Counted from the stretch's first letter, positions 1-7,888 are shown. The stretch: 64,000 nt of DNA from Maritalea mobilis (GCF_019800885.1 NZ_JAHVKE010000001.1:496001-560000); one strand, 5' to 3'. A program made the numbers and translations. The notes: a model not told the origin generated them from the sequence alone.

Positions 1-526
1 CGGGGCGCTGTTCCATGATCGAACGCAGTTGCACGACCAGCGCCTCGCGCTCGGGCTGTTCGGGCATGCCTTCGCGGATATCGACCTGCGCCTCGGCTTC
101 GGCCTGAAGCGGGCGGCCTTCGCGGGCTTCCTCGACCATCTGGATGCGCGTTTGCAGCGGCAGGTCCGGATAGCCGGGCGCGCCGATCCAGTAATAGACC
201 CCGACCGCGCCCGCGATCACGGCCACCAAACCGGTCGCGATCAGCCACTGGCCCCCGCGCCCCGCCGCGTCTTTGGCTTGTGCGCGTTGCAGGGCCTTGT
301 CGGCCTCCAGGATGCGGCGCGACACCTCGGTCCGGGCGCGCGCGGCCTCTTCCTCGGTCAGCACGCCACGGTCGAGGTCGCGATCGACCTCTTTCAACTG
401 ATCGCGATAGACGCGCAGGTCATAGGCGGCTGCGGGCGTCGCGGCTTCGCGCGGGCGCAGATACGCCATCAGGATGATCAGGGCTACCAGCAGCGAGACA
501 ACGCCGGCCGCGATCCAGAATATCAT
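1..526 (-). CDS. ccmI: CcmI, c-type cytochrome biogenesis protein (5' part, runs off window)
   Basis: The minus-strand frame opens with ATG at 526 and stays open to the window edge (about 175 codons), so the C-terminus is missing. It begins MIFWIAAGVVSLLVAL, one membrane helix, followed by a charged stretch (RDQLKEVDRDLDRGVLTEEEA) and a second helix around residues 95-115. This two-helix layout with a conserved loop is typical of CcmI, the membrane protein that presents apocytochrome c to the CcmFH heme ligation complex. A purine-rich ribosome site (GGGAGAGAGA) precedes the start. ccmE lies about 58 kb away in the same window, so the cytochrome maturation genes are dispersed here. The family call is fairly firm, based on the N-terminal pattern and spacing. 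Confidence 0.8.
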   Translation of the reverse strand, partial: MIFWIAAGVVSLLVALIILMAYLRPREAATPAAAYDLRVYRDQLKEVDRDLDRGVLTEEEAARARTEVSRRILEADKALQRAQAKDAAGRGGQWLIATGLVAVIAGAVGVYYWIGAPGYPDLPLQTRIQMVEEAREGRPLQAEAEAQVDIREGMPEQPEREALVVQLRSIMEQRP

Positions 527-727
527 TGGGTCTCTCTCCCTTGTCCGGTCGTGCCCTCCATGTAAGCTGCCAGCGCGCCCGCGAAAACCCGTCAAAGGCG
601 CGCGGGTGGCCCCTTGCACCGGGACAACTTGAAGCGGGGTCGCATTTTGCAGAAGAGGTGTCGGGAAGAGTATCCTAAATCACGCCAGCCTGCCGCAAAC
701 GGGGGCGAGAGTCTCAGGAGGTCGTCG

Positions 728-1972
728 ATGCGCCGTTATTCCGCCTTTGCCATCGCCCGCGAAGCCGCCCGCCATCACCAGGGCTGGGAACGCGCGTGGA
801 AAAGCCCCGCGCCGAAAAAGTCCTACGATGCCATCATCGTGGGGGCCGGCGGGCATGGCCTGGCAACCGCGTACTACCTCGGGCGCAATCACGGCATCCG
901 CAATGTCGCGGTGATCGAGAAGGGCTGGCTTGGCGGCGGCAACACGGGCCGCAACACGACGATCATCCGCTCGAACTACCTGCAGGATCCGTCGGCCGCG
1001 ATCTTCGAAAAGGCGCGGAGCCTCTACGAAACCCTGAGCCAGGACCTGAACTACAACATCATGTTCAGCCCGCGCGGCGTGATGATGCTGGCCCAGACCG
1101 AGCACGAGCTGCGCGGCTGGCAGCGCACGGCCCATGCCAACAAGCTGCAGGGCATCGAGACGGAGTTCATCGGCCCGAAAAAGGTCAAGGAGCTCTGCCC
1201 GATCATCAATCTTGACGGGCCGCGCTACCCGGTGCTTGGCGCGCTCTGGCAGGCGCGGGGCGGCACGGCGCGCCACGATGCGGTTGCCTGGGGCTATGCG
1301 CGGGCCTGTTCGGACATGGGCATGGACATCATCCAGCAGACCGAGGTGACGGGCGTGCGCCGCGACGGCGGCAAGGTTATCGGCGTGGAAACGACCAAGG
1401 GGTTCATCGGCTGCACCAAGCTGGGCATCGTCGTCGCCGGTCATTCGGGCGTGCTGGCCGAGATGGCGGGCTTCCGCCTGCCGATCGAGTCGGTTGCCTT
1501 GCAGGCGCTGGTCAGTGAACCGATCAAGCCCTGCATGGACGTGGTCGTCATGGCCAACACCGTGCATGGCTACATGAGCCAGTCCGACAAGGGCGAGATG
1601 GTCATCGGCGGTGGCGCGGACGGCTACAACAACTACACGCAGCGCGGCAGCTTCCACCATGTCGAGGAGACCGTGCGCGCGCTGGTCGAGACCTTCCCGA
1701 TCATCAGCCGCCTCAAGATGCTGCGCTGGTGGGGCGGGATCGTGGACATGACCGGCGACCGCTCGCCCATCCTCTCGACCACGCCGGTCGAAAACTGCTT
1801 CATCAACTGCGGTTGGGGCACAGGCGGGTTCAAGGCGATCCCCGGCTCGGGCTGGGCGATGGCCGAGTTGATGGCCAAGGGCCACTCGCCGCTGGCCGAG
1901 GAGTTTTCCCTGACCCGCTTCCGCGAAGGCCGGTTCATCGACGAATCCGTCGCCGCCGGGGTCGCACATTGA
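728..1972 (+). CDS. soxB: Sarcosine oxidase beta subunit
   Basis: This 414-residue FAD/FMN subunit of heterotetrameric sarcosine oxidase oxidises the methyl group of sarcosine. A Rossmann GxGxxG motif (GAGGHG) lies at residues 39-44. The segment ARHDAVAW around residue 183 matches the region where the family binds FMN covalently through a histidine. I chose the ATG at 728 because CAGGAG lies just upstream and the product then has the usual family length; the frame is open further upstream to 614. It is the first gene of a soxB-D-A-G operon. Residues 354-414 are encoded a second time at 2446-2631 with an identical protein sequence, so the 3' end has been involved in a recombination or insertion event. 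The gene itself looks intact. Confidence 0.96.
   Translation: MRRYSAFAIAREAARHHQGWERAWKSPAPKKSYDAIIVGAGGHGLATAYYLGRNHGIRNVAVIEKGWLGGGNTGRNTTIIRSNYLQDPSAAIFEKARSLYETLSQDLNYNIMFSPRGVMMLAQTEHELRGWQRTAHANKLQGIETEFIGPKKVKELCPIINLDGPRYPVLGALWQARGGTARHDAVAWGYARACSDMGMDIIQQTEVTGVRRDGGKVIGVETTKGFIGCTKLGIVVAGHSGVLAEMAGFRLPIESVALQALVSEPIKPCMDVVVMANTVHGYMSQSDKGEMVIGGGADGYNNYTQRGSFHHVEETVRALVETFPIISRLKMLRWWGGIVDMTGDRSPILSTTPVENCFINCGWGTGGFKAIPGSGWAMAELMAKGHSPLAEEFSLTRFREGRFIDESVAAGVAH
1787..1972 (+). repeat. Copy 1 of soxB 3'-end direct repeat
   Basis: The last 186 bases of soxB, stop codon included, recur at 2446-2631 with a 659-base offset. I count seven mismatches, about 96 percent identity. All seven are synonymous at codon level, so both copies encode the same 61 residues. 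Immediately 3' of this copy the sequence changes from typical high-GC coding DNA to clearly lower-GC DNA. Confidence 0.97.
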
Positions 1973-2370
1973 TTGGCCGTCTGCTCACCGGTTTAGGTGT
2001 TCTTGTCTTGTTGGCTTGGTTGTACCTGACAGTCATTGCCTGGAAAGTTGAGGACCTCGAACAACTCAATCGACTTGGAGTTCTTTGTATCGCCGCTGCC
2101 CTTGTATTGTTTTTTCGATACAGGAACATCGTCGACGATCAGAAACGCTCGATAACGGAGTTGGAATTGAAGCTTTGGGTTCTTCAATCCACTGCAAGCT
2201 CAAACTCTGACAGACATCAAGAAGCGCAAGCATTTACTGACCGTCTCACGGCATTGAGGTCAAGTGTTGAGCAATCGGGGCGGACTGTGGTCCTTGCAGA
2301 AATCACTCTTGTGGTCATAGGCACTATTCAGACCGGCGCTGGCGATCTGATTCGTGAATGGTTAAACTGA
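1969..2370 (+). CDS. Orphan small membrane protein in the insertion after soxB
   Basis: This open frame of about 133 codons starts at a TTG that overlaps the soxB stop (ATTGA) and ends at TGA 2368-2370. No ATG or GTG start is available in the frame. It has two N-terminal hydrophobic helices (about residues 3-27 and 33-52), a charged helical middle (DDQKRSITELELKLWVLQ), and a hydrophobic C-terminal segment ending GTIQTGAGDLIREWLN. Base composition is much closer to half G+C, and codon use is richer in A/T third positions than in its neighbours, which suggests foreign origin. I do not recognise a family. The stop-start overlap suggests translation coupled to soxB. It could be a cargo gene of a small insertion, for example a membrane effector, but function is unknown. 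The TTG start is inferred. Confidence 0.55.
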   Translation: MIGRLLTGLGVLVLLAWLYLTVIAWKVEDLEQLNRLGVLCIAAALVLFFRYRNIVDDQKRSITELELKLWVLQSTASSNSDRHQEAQAFTDRLTALRSSVEQSGRTVVLAEITLVVIGTIQTGAGDLIREWLN

Positions 2371-2445
2371 ATGCTGACCTTGAACTATCTCCCTCGCAAT
2401 CCCGCTACGGGACAAGCCGCGGTTTTTAAAGGATTAAATGAGCCC
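1973..2445. mobile_element. Low-GC insertion between two copies of the soxB 3' end
   Basis: The segment lies exactly between the stop of copy 1 and the start of the second soxB tail, about 470 bases. It carries one gene (to 2370) and about 75 bases ending GGATTAAATGAG before homology resumes. A short palindrome, TCCCG-CTA-CGGGA, sits at 2400-2412 near the right junction. There is no transposase, integrase or clear terminal inverted repeat. The arrangement resembles insertion with long target duplication, described for some restriction-modification units, or acquisition by recombination with a diverged soxB allele. The boundaries are clear; the mechanism is inference. Confidence 0.6.
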
Positions 2446-2631
2446 GTCGAAAACTGCTTCATCAACTGCGGTTGGGGCACGGGTGGGTTCAAGGCGATCC
2501 CCGGCTCGGGCTGGGCCATGGCCGAGTTGATGGCCAAGGGACACTCGCCGCTGGCCGAGGAGTTTTCGCTGACCCGCTTCCGCGAAGGCCGGTTCATCGA
2601 CGAATCCGTCGCCGCCGGGGTTGCGCATTGA
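2446..2631 (+). pseudogene. Second, detached copy of the soxB 3' end
   Basis: It encodes the C-terminal 61 residues of SoxB again, from VENCFINCGW to GVAH and the TGA. All seven base differences from the intact gene are silent, so it derives from a functional soxB allele and has not decayed detectably. It is in frame with an ATG at 2371 directly after the stop of the orphan gene (TGAATG), so an 86-residue fusion peptide could be made. Without the FAD-binding part it cannot be a working subunit. The downstream sequence continues towards soxD as expected of the ancestral operon, so this copy may mark the original junction. Confidence 0.85.
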
Positions 2632-2688
2632 TACAGGGCGTCGCGCATATCGTGGGGATGCAGCCGGGCACACGGGTGGCCGCGCGGC

Positions 2689-2769
2689 ATGGTGCCTTAC
2701 CAGCGCCCGCCCTTGCCCATGAAGTCGGGCCCGTCGCCGCCACCAAAACAGTGTGAGTTGATGTCATGA
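2689..2769 (+). CDS. Possible 26-residue proline-rich leader peptide
   Basis: A small open frame starts MVPYQRPPLPMKSG and ends ...KQCELMS. Its stop overlaps the start of the next gene as ATGA at 2766-2769. The HD-domain gene that follows has no convincing ribosome site of its own, so translation coupled to this frame would explain its expression. The high proline content and short length make chance possible. No family is recognised. Confidence 0.3.
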   Translation: MVPYQRPPLPMKSGPSPPPKQCELMS

Positions 2770-3218
2770 TGAAGTCTTACCTCGGCGAGGCGTTTGAACT
2801 GGCGTTCCATGCCCATGCGGGGCAGGTGGACAAGGCCGGAAATCCCTACATCACCCATCTGGTGCGGGTCTCGGCAAGCCTGTCGGACCGGGATGCGCGG
2901 GTCGTGGCCCTGTTGCACGACGTGCTGGAGGACACCGCAACGACGGCCGAGGACCTTGCGGCCAAGTTCCCGCCGGATATCTGCGCCGCGGTCGAGGCGA
3001 TCACCAAGCGTCCGGGCGAAGGGTATGACACCTACCTCGCGCGCGTCGCCGCCAACCCGATCAGCCGCGAGGTCAAGCTGGCCGACATGGCCGACAATGC
3101 CGACCCCGCGCGCCTGGCCGCGCTGGACCCGGCCGAACGCGCGCGCCTGACCGAGAAATACGCGACCGCCCGAACCCTTCTGACCAAGCTTGCGGAGGCA
3201 TCCGATGCTGCTTCTTGA
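2766..3218 (+). CDS. Small HD-domain metal-dependent phosphohydrolase (alarmone hydrolase-like)
   Basis: A 150-residue protein made almost entirely of one HD domain. It shows the N-terminal pattern of the RelA/SpoT hydrolase fold: HAHAGQVDKAGNPYITH (residues 15-31) and then LLHDVLEDT (49-57), with the metal-binding His-Asp and the Glu-Asp pair of (p)ppGpp hydrolases. The later KLADMADNADP segment (about 102-112) corresponds to the KLADRxxN motif but lacks its usual arginine. No synthetase domain is present, so it resembles stand-alone Mesh1-type small hydrolases. It lies between soxB and soxD, ends shortly before soxD, and is probably co-transcribed. Hydrolysis of ppGpp or another nucleotide is inferred from the fold. 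ATG 2766 is chosen over 2769 for the ATGA overlap with the upstream small frame. Confidence 0.8.
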   Translation: MMKSYLGEAFELAFHAHAGQVDKAGNPYITHLVRVSASLSDRDARVVALLHDVLEDTATTAEDLAAKFPPDICAAVEAITKRPGEGYDTYLARVAANPISREVKLADMADNADPARLAALDPAERARLTEKYATARTLLTKLAEASDAAS

Positions 3219-3525
3219 ATGCCCGTATTGCGGCGTGAAAGCCGATGAAACCGAGCTGACCCCCGGCGGCGAGGCGCATCTGAAACGCTTCGGACCCGGC
3301 AGCACGGACGAGGCGTTCGAGGAATACCTCTTTCTGCGCCCCAACCCCAAGGGCGTGCATTTCGAGCGCTGGCGCCACGCCCATGGCTGCGGCAAGTGGT
3401 TCCTCGCCGCGCGCGACACCGCCACGCTGGAGGTTTTCGGCACCTACACGGCCCAGACGACCGAACCGCCCGAGCACATCATCGACGCCATCCGCGCCAA
3501 ACGACCCGACTGGAGCCAGGCATGA
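3205..3525 (+). CDS. soxD: Sarcosine oxidase delta subunit
   Basis: A 106-residue zinc-binding subunit of heterotetrameric sarcosine oxidase. Zinc ligands are visible as CPYCG (Cys6, Cys9) and HAHGC (His58, Cys62), the same spacing as in the structurally known delta subunits. The ATG at 3205 follows a GCGGAGG ribosome site at 3192-3198; an upstream in-frame start at 3190 would overlap the preceding gene without need. Its stop overlaps the soxA start as ATGA. The subunit stabilises the alpha-beta complex and does no chemistry itself. Confidence 0.95.
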   Translation: MLLLECPYCGVKADETELTPGGEAHLKRFGPGSTDEAFEEYLFLRPNPKGVHFERWRHAHGCGKWFLAARDTATLEVFGTYTAQTTEPPEHIIDAIRAKRPDWSQA

Positions 3526-6500
3526 GCACCCGTCTTTCCACCGGCGGTCGCCTGATCGACCGCAGCCGCCAGCTGACGTTCACCTTCAACGGCAAGTCCT
3601 TCAAGGGGGTCGAGGGCGACACGCTCGCCTCGGCGCTTCTGGCCAATAGTCAGACGATCATGGGACGGTCCTTCAAGTATCACCGCCCGCGCGGGGTCAT
3701 GACCTCCGGCGCGGAAGAGCCGAATGCACTGATGGGCCTGGGCAAGGGCGCGAAGTTCGAGCCGAACCAGCGCGCCACCACGACCGAGCTGTTCGACGGT
3801 CTGACCGCCGAAAGCCAGAACCACTGGCCCAGCCTCGACTGGGATATCGGCGAGGTGAACGCGGCGCTGTCGCGCTTCCTGCCGGCGGGGTTCTACTACA
3901 AGACCTTCATCCACCCGCGCCCCTTCTGGAAGCACGTGTTCGAGCCGGTCATTCGCCAGTCCGCGGGCTTGGGCAAGGTGCCCAAGGAGCGCGACGCCGA
4001 CCGCTACGAGCATTTCTATGCCCATGTCGACGTGGTGATCGCGGGCGGCGGGATTGCCGGGCTGCAATCCGCGCTTGAGGCCGGACGTGCCGGTGCCAGG
4101 GTGCTGCTGTGCGAGCAGACGCCCCATTTCGGCGGCCGCGCACCCGTCGATGGCGTGAGTATCGACGGCAAGCCGGCCGAGGATTGGGTCGCGGCGACGC
4201 TGTCCGAGCTTGAGGGCATGGATAACGTGCATATCCGGCCCCGCACTATGGTCGCGGGCGTCTATGACCACGGCTATGTCATCGCCTACGAGCGCGTGGC
4301 CGACCACACCCCCGAGGCCGACGCGCCGCGCCACCGCCTGTGGCGTATCCGCACGAAACAGGTGATCTCGGCCACCGGCGCGTTGGAGCGCCCGCTGAGC
4401 TTCCCCGGCAATGACAAGCCGGGCGTCATGCTGGCCAGCGCCATGCGTGACTACATCGTCAACTGGGGCGTCAGCGCGGGCGACCGCACCGTTGTCGTGA
4501 CCAACAATGACGACGCCTACCGCACCGCCATCGCGATCAAGCAGGCGGGGCTGGACGTGCCCTGTATCGTCGATGCCCGCCCCGAGGCGAACGGCGCTTT
4601 GCCGGATCAGGCGCGCGCGCTGGGGATCGAGGTCAAGACCGGCATGGGGATCGCGGGCGTGAAGGGCCTGCGCGGTGTCGTGGCGGTAAAGCTTTGCCGA
4701 CAGGCGGGCGAAGGGGCCGTGGTCGAAGAGGTCGTGTGCGATGCCGTCGCCATGTCGGGCGGCTGGTCGCCTGTCGTCCACCTCTGGTCCCATTGCGGCG
4801 GCAAGCTGAATTGGGACGAGGCCGGGGCCTTCTTCCGCCCCGATCACGCCCGCCCGCCCACCAGCCATGACGGCGCGGGGTTCGTCACCTGTGTCGGGTC
4901 GTCGGACGGCGCGCTGTACGCCGCCGAAGTGCTGCCGAATACCAGTGCCGCCACGCGCGGGATGCTCGGGCAGATCGGCAAGACGGCGGCTGACGCGCCC
5001 GTCGTCCAGGCCGACGCGCCAGACGAGGCGCCACTCGCCCCGATCTGGATGATGCCCCAGGGCGCAGGCCCCAAGAAGCGCGCCAAGATGTGGCTCGACT
5101 TCCAGAACGACGTGAAGGTGTCGGACGTGCAACTGGCCGCGCGCGAGGGGTATGAAAGCGTCGAACATACCAAGCGCTACACCACGCTCGGCATGGCCAC
5201 GGATCAGGGCAAGCTGAGCAATATCAACGGGCTGGCCATCCTTGCAGGCGAGTTGAACGCGGCCATCCCGCAGGTCGGCACCACCACGTTCCGCCCGCCC
5301 TACACGCCCATTTCCATGGGCGCGATCGCGGGCGAGGCGCGCGGCGACGTGTTCCAGCCGCTGCGCCGCACGCCGATGCAGGACTGGCACGAGGCCAACG
5401 GCGCGCATTGGGAACCGGTCGGCCAGTGGCGCCGGCCCTACTGCTTCCCGCGCGACGGCGAAAGCCACCGCCAGGCCGTCAATCGCGAGATCACGGCGAC
5501 GCGCAATTCACTTGGCCTGCTCGATGCCTCGACCCTTGGCAAGATCATCGTCAAGGGGCCGGATGCGGGCCGTTTCATGGACATGCTCTACACCAACATG
5601 ATGAGCACTCTGAAACCGGGCAAATGCCGCTACGGGCTGATGTGCTCGGAAAACGGGTTCCTGATGGATGACGGTGTCGTGGCGCGGCTGGATGAGGACA
5701 CCTTCCTTTGCCACACCACCACCGGCGGGACCGAGTCGATCCACGCCCATATGGAAGATTGGCTGCAATGCGAATGGTGGGACTGGAAGGTCTACACCGC
5801 CAACGTGACCGAGCAATGGGCGCAGGTGGCCGTGGTCGGCCCGAACGCCCGGAAGGTGCTGCAAAAGTTGGGCGGTGACATCGACCTGTCGAAAGACGCG
5901 CTGCCCTTCATGGCCTGGGCCGAGGGAAAACTTGGCGCGTTCGACGCCCGCGTCTTCCGCATCTCCTTCTCGGGGGAATTGTCCTTCGAGGTCGCGGTTC
6001 CAGCCAGCCAGGGCCGCGCGCTTTGGGAGGCGCTGCTGGATGCCGGGGCCGAGTTCGACGCGACCCCCTACGGCACCGAGGCGCTGCACGTGATGCGCGC
6101 CGAGAAGGGCTTCATCATGATCGGGGACGAGACCGACGGCACGGTCATTCCGCAGGACCTTGGCCTCGACTGGGCGATTTCCAAGAAGAAGGACGATTTC
6201 CTCGGCAAGCGCGGTCAGCAACGCAGCCACATGACTGATCCCGCCCGCTGGAAACTGGTGGGGCTCGAGACGCTCGATGGCTCGGTCCTGCCCGATGGCA
6301 GCTACGCCATGGCCGAGGGTGAGAACGCGAACGGGCAGGGGAACACGCAAGGACGTGTGACCTCGACCTATTACTCGCCGACCTTGGACAAGGGCATCGC
6401 TATGGGGCTGGTCCTGAACGGCCCTGACCGCATGGGAGAAGTGCTGGAGTTCAACACGACCGGGGATCGCACTGTGAAGGCGCGGATCGTCAGCCCCGTG

Positions 6501-6536
6501 TTCTATGATCCCGAGGGGGAGAAGCAGAATGTCTGA
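3522..6536 (+). CDS. soxA: Sarcosine oxidase alpha subunit
   Basis: This large subunit of 1004 residues binds NAD+ and tetrahydrofolate and converts the one-carbon unit released from sarcosine to 5,10-methylene-tetrahydrofolate. The N-terminal 100 residues carry the 2Fe-2S-ferredoxin-like fold pattern (FNGKSFKGVEGDTLASALL). A dinucleotide-binding domain follows with GGGIAG at 175-180, and the C-terminal third, from about residue 600, is a GcvT-type aminomethyltransferase domain. Start ATG 3522 overlaps the soxD stop; the longer upstream frame runs through soxD and is not used. It overlaps soxG by 8 bases, completing the B-(HD)-D-A-G operon. Confidence 0.97.
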   Translation: MSTRLSTGGRLIDRSRQLTFTFNGKSFKGVEGDTLASALLANSQTIMGRSFKYHRPRGVMTSGAEEPNALMGLGKGAKFEPNQRATTTELFDGLTAESQNHWPSLDWDIGEVNAALSRFLPAGFYYKTFIHPRPFWKHVFEPVIRQSAGLGKVPKERDADRYEHFYAHVDVVIAGGGIAGLQSALEAGRAGARVLLCEQTPHFGGRAPVDGVSIDGKPAEDWVAATLSELEGMDNVHIRPRTMVAGVYDHGYVIAYERVADHTPEADAPRHRLWRIRTKQVISATGALERPLSFPGNDKPGVMLASAMRDYIVNWGVSAGDRTVVVTNNDDAYRTAIAIKQAGLDVPCIVDARPEANGALPDQARALGIEVKTGMGIAGVKGLRGVVAVKLCRQAGEGAVVEEVVCDAVAMSGGWSPVVHLWSHCGGKLNWDEAGAFFRPDHARPPTSHDGAGFVTCVGSSDGALYAAEVLPNTSAATRGMLGQIGKTAADAPVVQADAPDEAPLAPIWMMPQGAGPKKRAKMWLDFQNDVKVSDVQLAAREGYESVEHTKRYTTLGMATDQGKLSNINGLAILAGELNAAIPQVGTTTFRPPYTPISMGAIAGEARGDVFQPLRRTPMQDWHEANGAHWEPVGQWRRPYCFPRDGESHRQAVNREITATRNSLGLLDASTLGKIIVKGPDAGRFMDMLYTNMMSTLKPGKCRYGLMCSENGFLMDDGVVARLDEDTFLCHTTTGGTESIHAHMEDWLQCEWWDWKVYTANVTEQWAQVAVVGPNARKVLQKLGGDIDLSKDALPFMAWAEGKLGAFDARVFRISFSGELSFEVAVPASQGRALWEALLDAGAEFDATPYGTEALHVMRAEKGFIMIGDETDGTVIPQDLGLDWAISKKKDDFLGKRGQQRSHMTDPARWKLVGLETLDGSVLPDGSYAMAEGENANGQGNTQGRVTSTYYSPTLDKGIAMGLVLNGPDRMGEVLEFNTTGDRTVKARIVSPVFYDPEGEKQNV

Positions 6537-7095
6537 TCTGGCAAGCGCACTTCCGGGGGCCGAGGCGCAGGGCCTCGTCACGGTTCGCGAAGCGGGACTG
6601 GTGGGCATGGTCACCTTTCGGGGTGACCTGTCCGCCCCCGACACGGCAGCGGCGATCAAGGCGGCCACCGGCTGCGATGTGCCGGGACAGCGCGCCGTGG
6701 TGACCGAGGGCGAGGTCAGCGTGGCATGGATGTCGCCCGACGAATTGCTGGTCATCTGCCCGCATGACGCCGCGACCGGGATGGCCGCGCAGATCTCCGC
6801 GCAGATGGGCGCGGCGCATCACCTTGCGCTCAACGTCTCGGACGCCCGCGCGGTGTTCGAGGTCGCGGGTGCGGGATGGCGCGACGTGTTGGCCAAGGTC
6901 AGCCCCGCCGACCTGTCGCGCGAGGCCTTCGGACCGGGTGAGATGCGCCGCACGCGGCTGGCACAGGTTGCGGGCGCCTTCTGGATGACGGGCGAGGAAA
7001 CGGTCCGCGTGATCTGCTTCCGCTCGGTCGCGCGGTATGTGTTCGACCTTTTGGCGCTTTCGGCGAAAGAGGGCGGGGCCGTCGGATACCACTAG
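6529..7095 (+). CDS. soxG: Sarcosine oxidase gamma subunit
   Basis: A 188-residue subunit with a GcvT-like beta-barrel, typical of SoxG. It overlaps the end of soxA by 8 bases, and GAGGGGGAGAAG just upstream is a strong ribosome site. Matching features are the WMSPDELLVICP segment and the C-terminal MRRTRLAQVAGAFW region. It packs against the alpha subunit's folate domain and completes the four-subunit enzyme. It is the last gene of the operon; a hairpin follows at 7153. Confidence 0.95.
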   Translation: MSDLASALPGAEAQGLVTVREAGLVGMVTFRGDLSAPDTAAAIKAATGCDVPGQRAVVTEGEVSVAWMSPDELLVICPHDAATGMAAQISAQMGAAHHLALNVSDARAVFEVAGAGWRDVLAKVSPADLSREAFGPGEMRRTRLAQVAGAFWMTGEETVRVICFRSVARYVFDLLALSAKEGGAVGYH

Positions 7096-7152
7096 CGTTT
7101 CGCGGGGGTGGCCTCCGAATACCCGACAGAAATCTTGGGAATTTCCCTGCGA

Positions 7153-7183
7153 GGCGGGGTGTTGGGGTTGACGAAACCCCGCC
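7153..7183 (+). terminator. Possible sox operon terminator hairpin
   Basis: GGCGGGGT (7153-7160) pairs perfectly with ACCCCGCC (7176-7183) across a 15-base loop, 58 bases after the soxG stop. No T-run follows, so it is a weak intrinsic terminator at best. A TTGACG hexamer (7168-7173) lies in the loop and could be the -35 of sodB, with a poor -10 17 bases later, so the structure may be regulatory instead. Confidence 0.35.
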
Positions 7184-7232
7184 CCGACCTCCATCTCAAG
7201 GCCAATAGACAACCGCAGAACAGGGGGCCACG

Positions 7233-7841
7233 ATGGCTTTTGAACTTCCCGATCTTCCCTACGCCCATGACGCGCTGGCCGATCTCGGCATGTCCGCCGA
7301 GACGCTGGAATACCACCACGACCTGCACCACAAGGCCTATGTCGACAACGGCAACAAGCTGATCGCGGGCACCGAGTGGGAAGGCAAGTCGGTCGAAGAG
7401 ATCATCACCGGCACCTACCAGGCGGGCGCGGTTGCGCAGAACGGCATCTTCAACAACGCCTCGCAGCACTGGAACCACGTCCAGTTCTGGGAAATGATGG
7501 GCCCCGGCACCGGCGGCATGCCCGGCGAGCTGGAAGCGGCCATCACAGAAAGCTTCGGCTCGGTCGACAAGTTCAAGGAAGACTTCGCCGCCGCGGGCGC
7601 GGGGCAGTTCGGCTCGGGCTGGTGCTGGCTGGTCAAGGATACCGATGGCAGCCTGAAGGTCACCAAGACCGAGAACGGCGTGAACCCGCTCTGCTTCGGG
7701 CAGACCGCGCTTCTGGGCTGTGACGTGTGGGAGCACTCCTACTACATCGACTTCCGCAACAAGCGCCCTGCCTACCTGTCGAACTTCCTCGACAAGCTGG
7801 TGAACTGGGAGAATGTCGCGGCGCGTCTCGCCGCGGCCTGA
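7233..7841 (+). CDS. sodB: Iron-type superoxide dismutase
   Basis: This 202-residue enzyme dismutates superoxide to hydrogen peroxide and oxygen in the cytoplasm. Metal ligands by family alignment are His28 (YHHDLHH), His82 (QHWNH), Asp164 and His168 (DVWEHSYY). A glutamine in NNASQHW occupies the position typical of the iron type rather than the manganese type. Length is normal. AGGGGGCC lies upstream of the ATG. It has its own strong terminator and appears to be a single-gene unit. Confidence 0.96.
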   Translation: MAFELPDLPYAHDALADLGMSAETLEYHHDLHHKAYVDNGNKLIAGTEWEGKSVEEIITGTYQAGAVAQNGIFNNASQHWNHVQFWEMMGPGTGGMPGELEAAITESFGSVDKFKEDFAAAGAGQFGSGWCWLVKDTDGSLKVTKTENGVNPLCFGQTALLGCDVWEHSYYIDFRNKRPAYLSNFLDKLVNWENVAARLAAA

Positions 7842-7861
7842 TCCGCGACCGACACGTTTCG

Positions 7862-7888
7862 AAAGGCCCGCTTCGGCGGGCCTTTTTT
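7862..7888 (+). terminator. sodB intrinsic terminator
   Basis: A perfect stem AAAGGCCCGC / GCGGGCCTTT closed by a TTCG tetraloop, ending in a run of six T. It lies 21 bases after the sodB stop. A textbook rho-independent terminator. Confidence 0.95.

Noticed and set aside
565-727. Glycine riboswitch before soxB
   Set aside because: Searched by eye for the conserved glycine-aptamer core in the leader; it is not present.
2371-2631. 86-codon frame as a separate gene
   Set aside because: Its last 61 codons are the copied soxB tail and the first 25 have no recognisable content; treated as a gene fragment, although the TGAATG start would allow translation.
2697-2813. Minus-strand frame ending GPDFMGKGGRW before the HD gene
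   Set aside because: The ending looks protein-like, but the frame has no start outside the antisense of the HD gene and would conflict with the operon; left uncalled.
3444-5468. 674-codon minus-strand open frame opposite soxA
   Set aside because: Same shadow effect; soxA is unmistakable on the plus strand.
7129-7145. GAAAT-N7-ATTTC inverted repeat between soxG and sodB as an iron-regulator site
   Set aside because: Arms are only five bases and do not match a known iron box; too weak to call.
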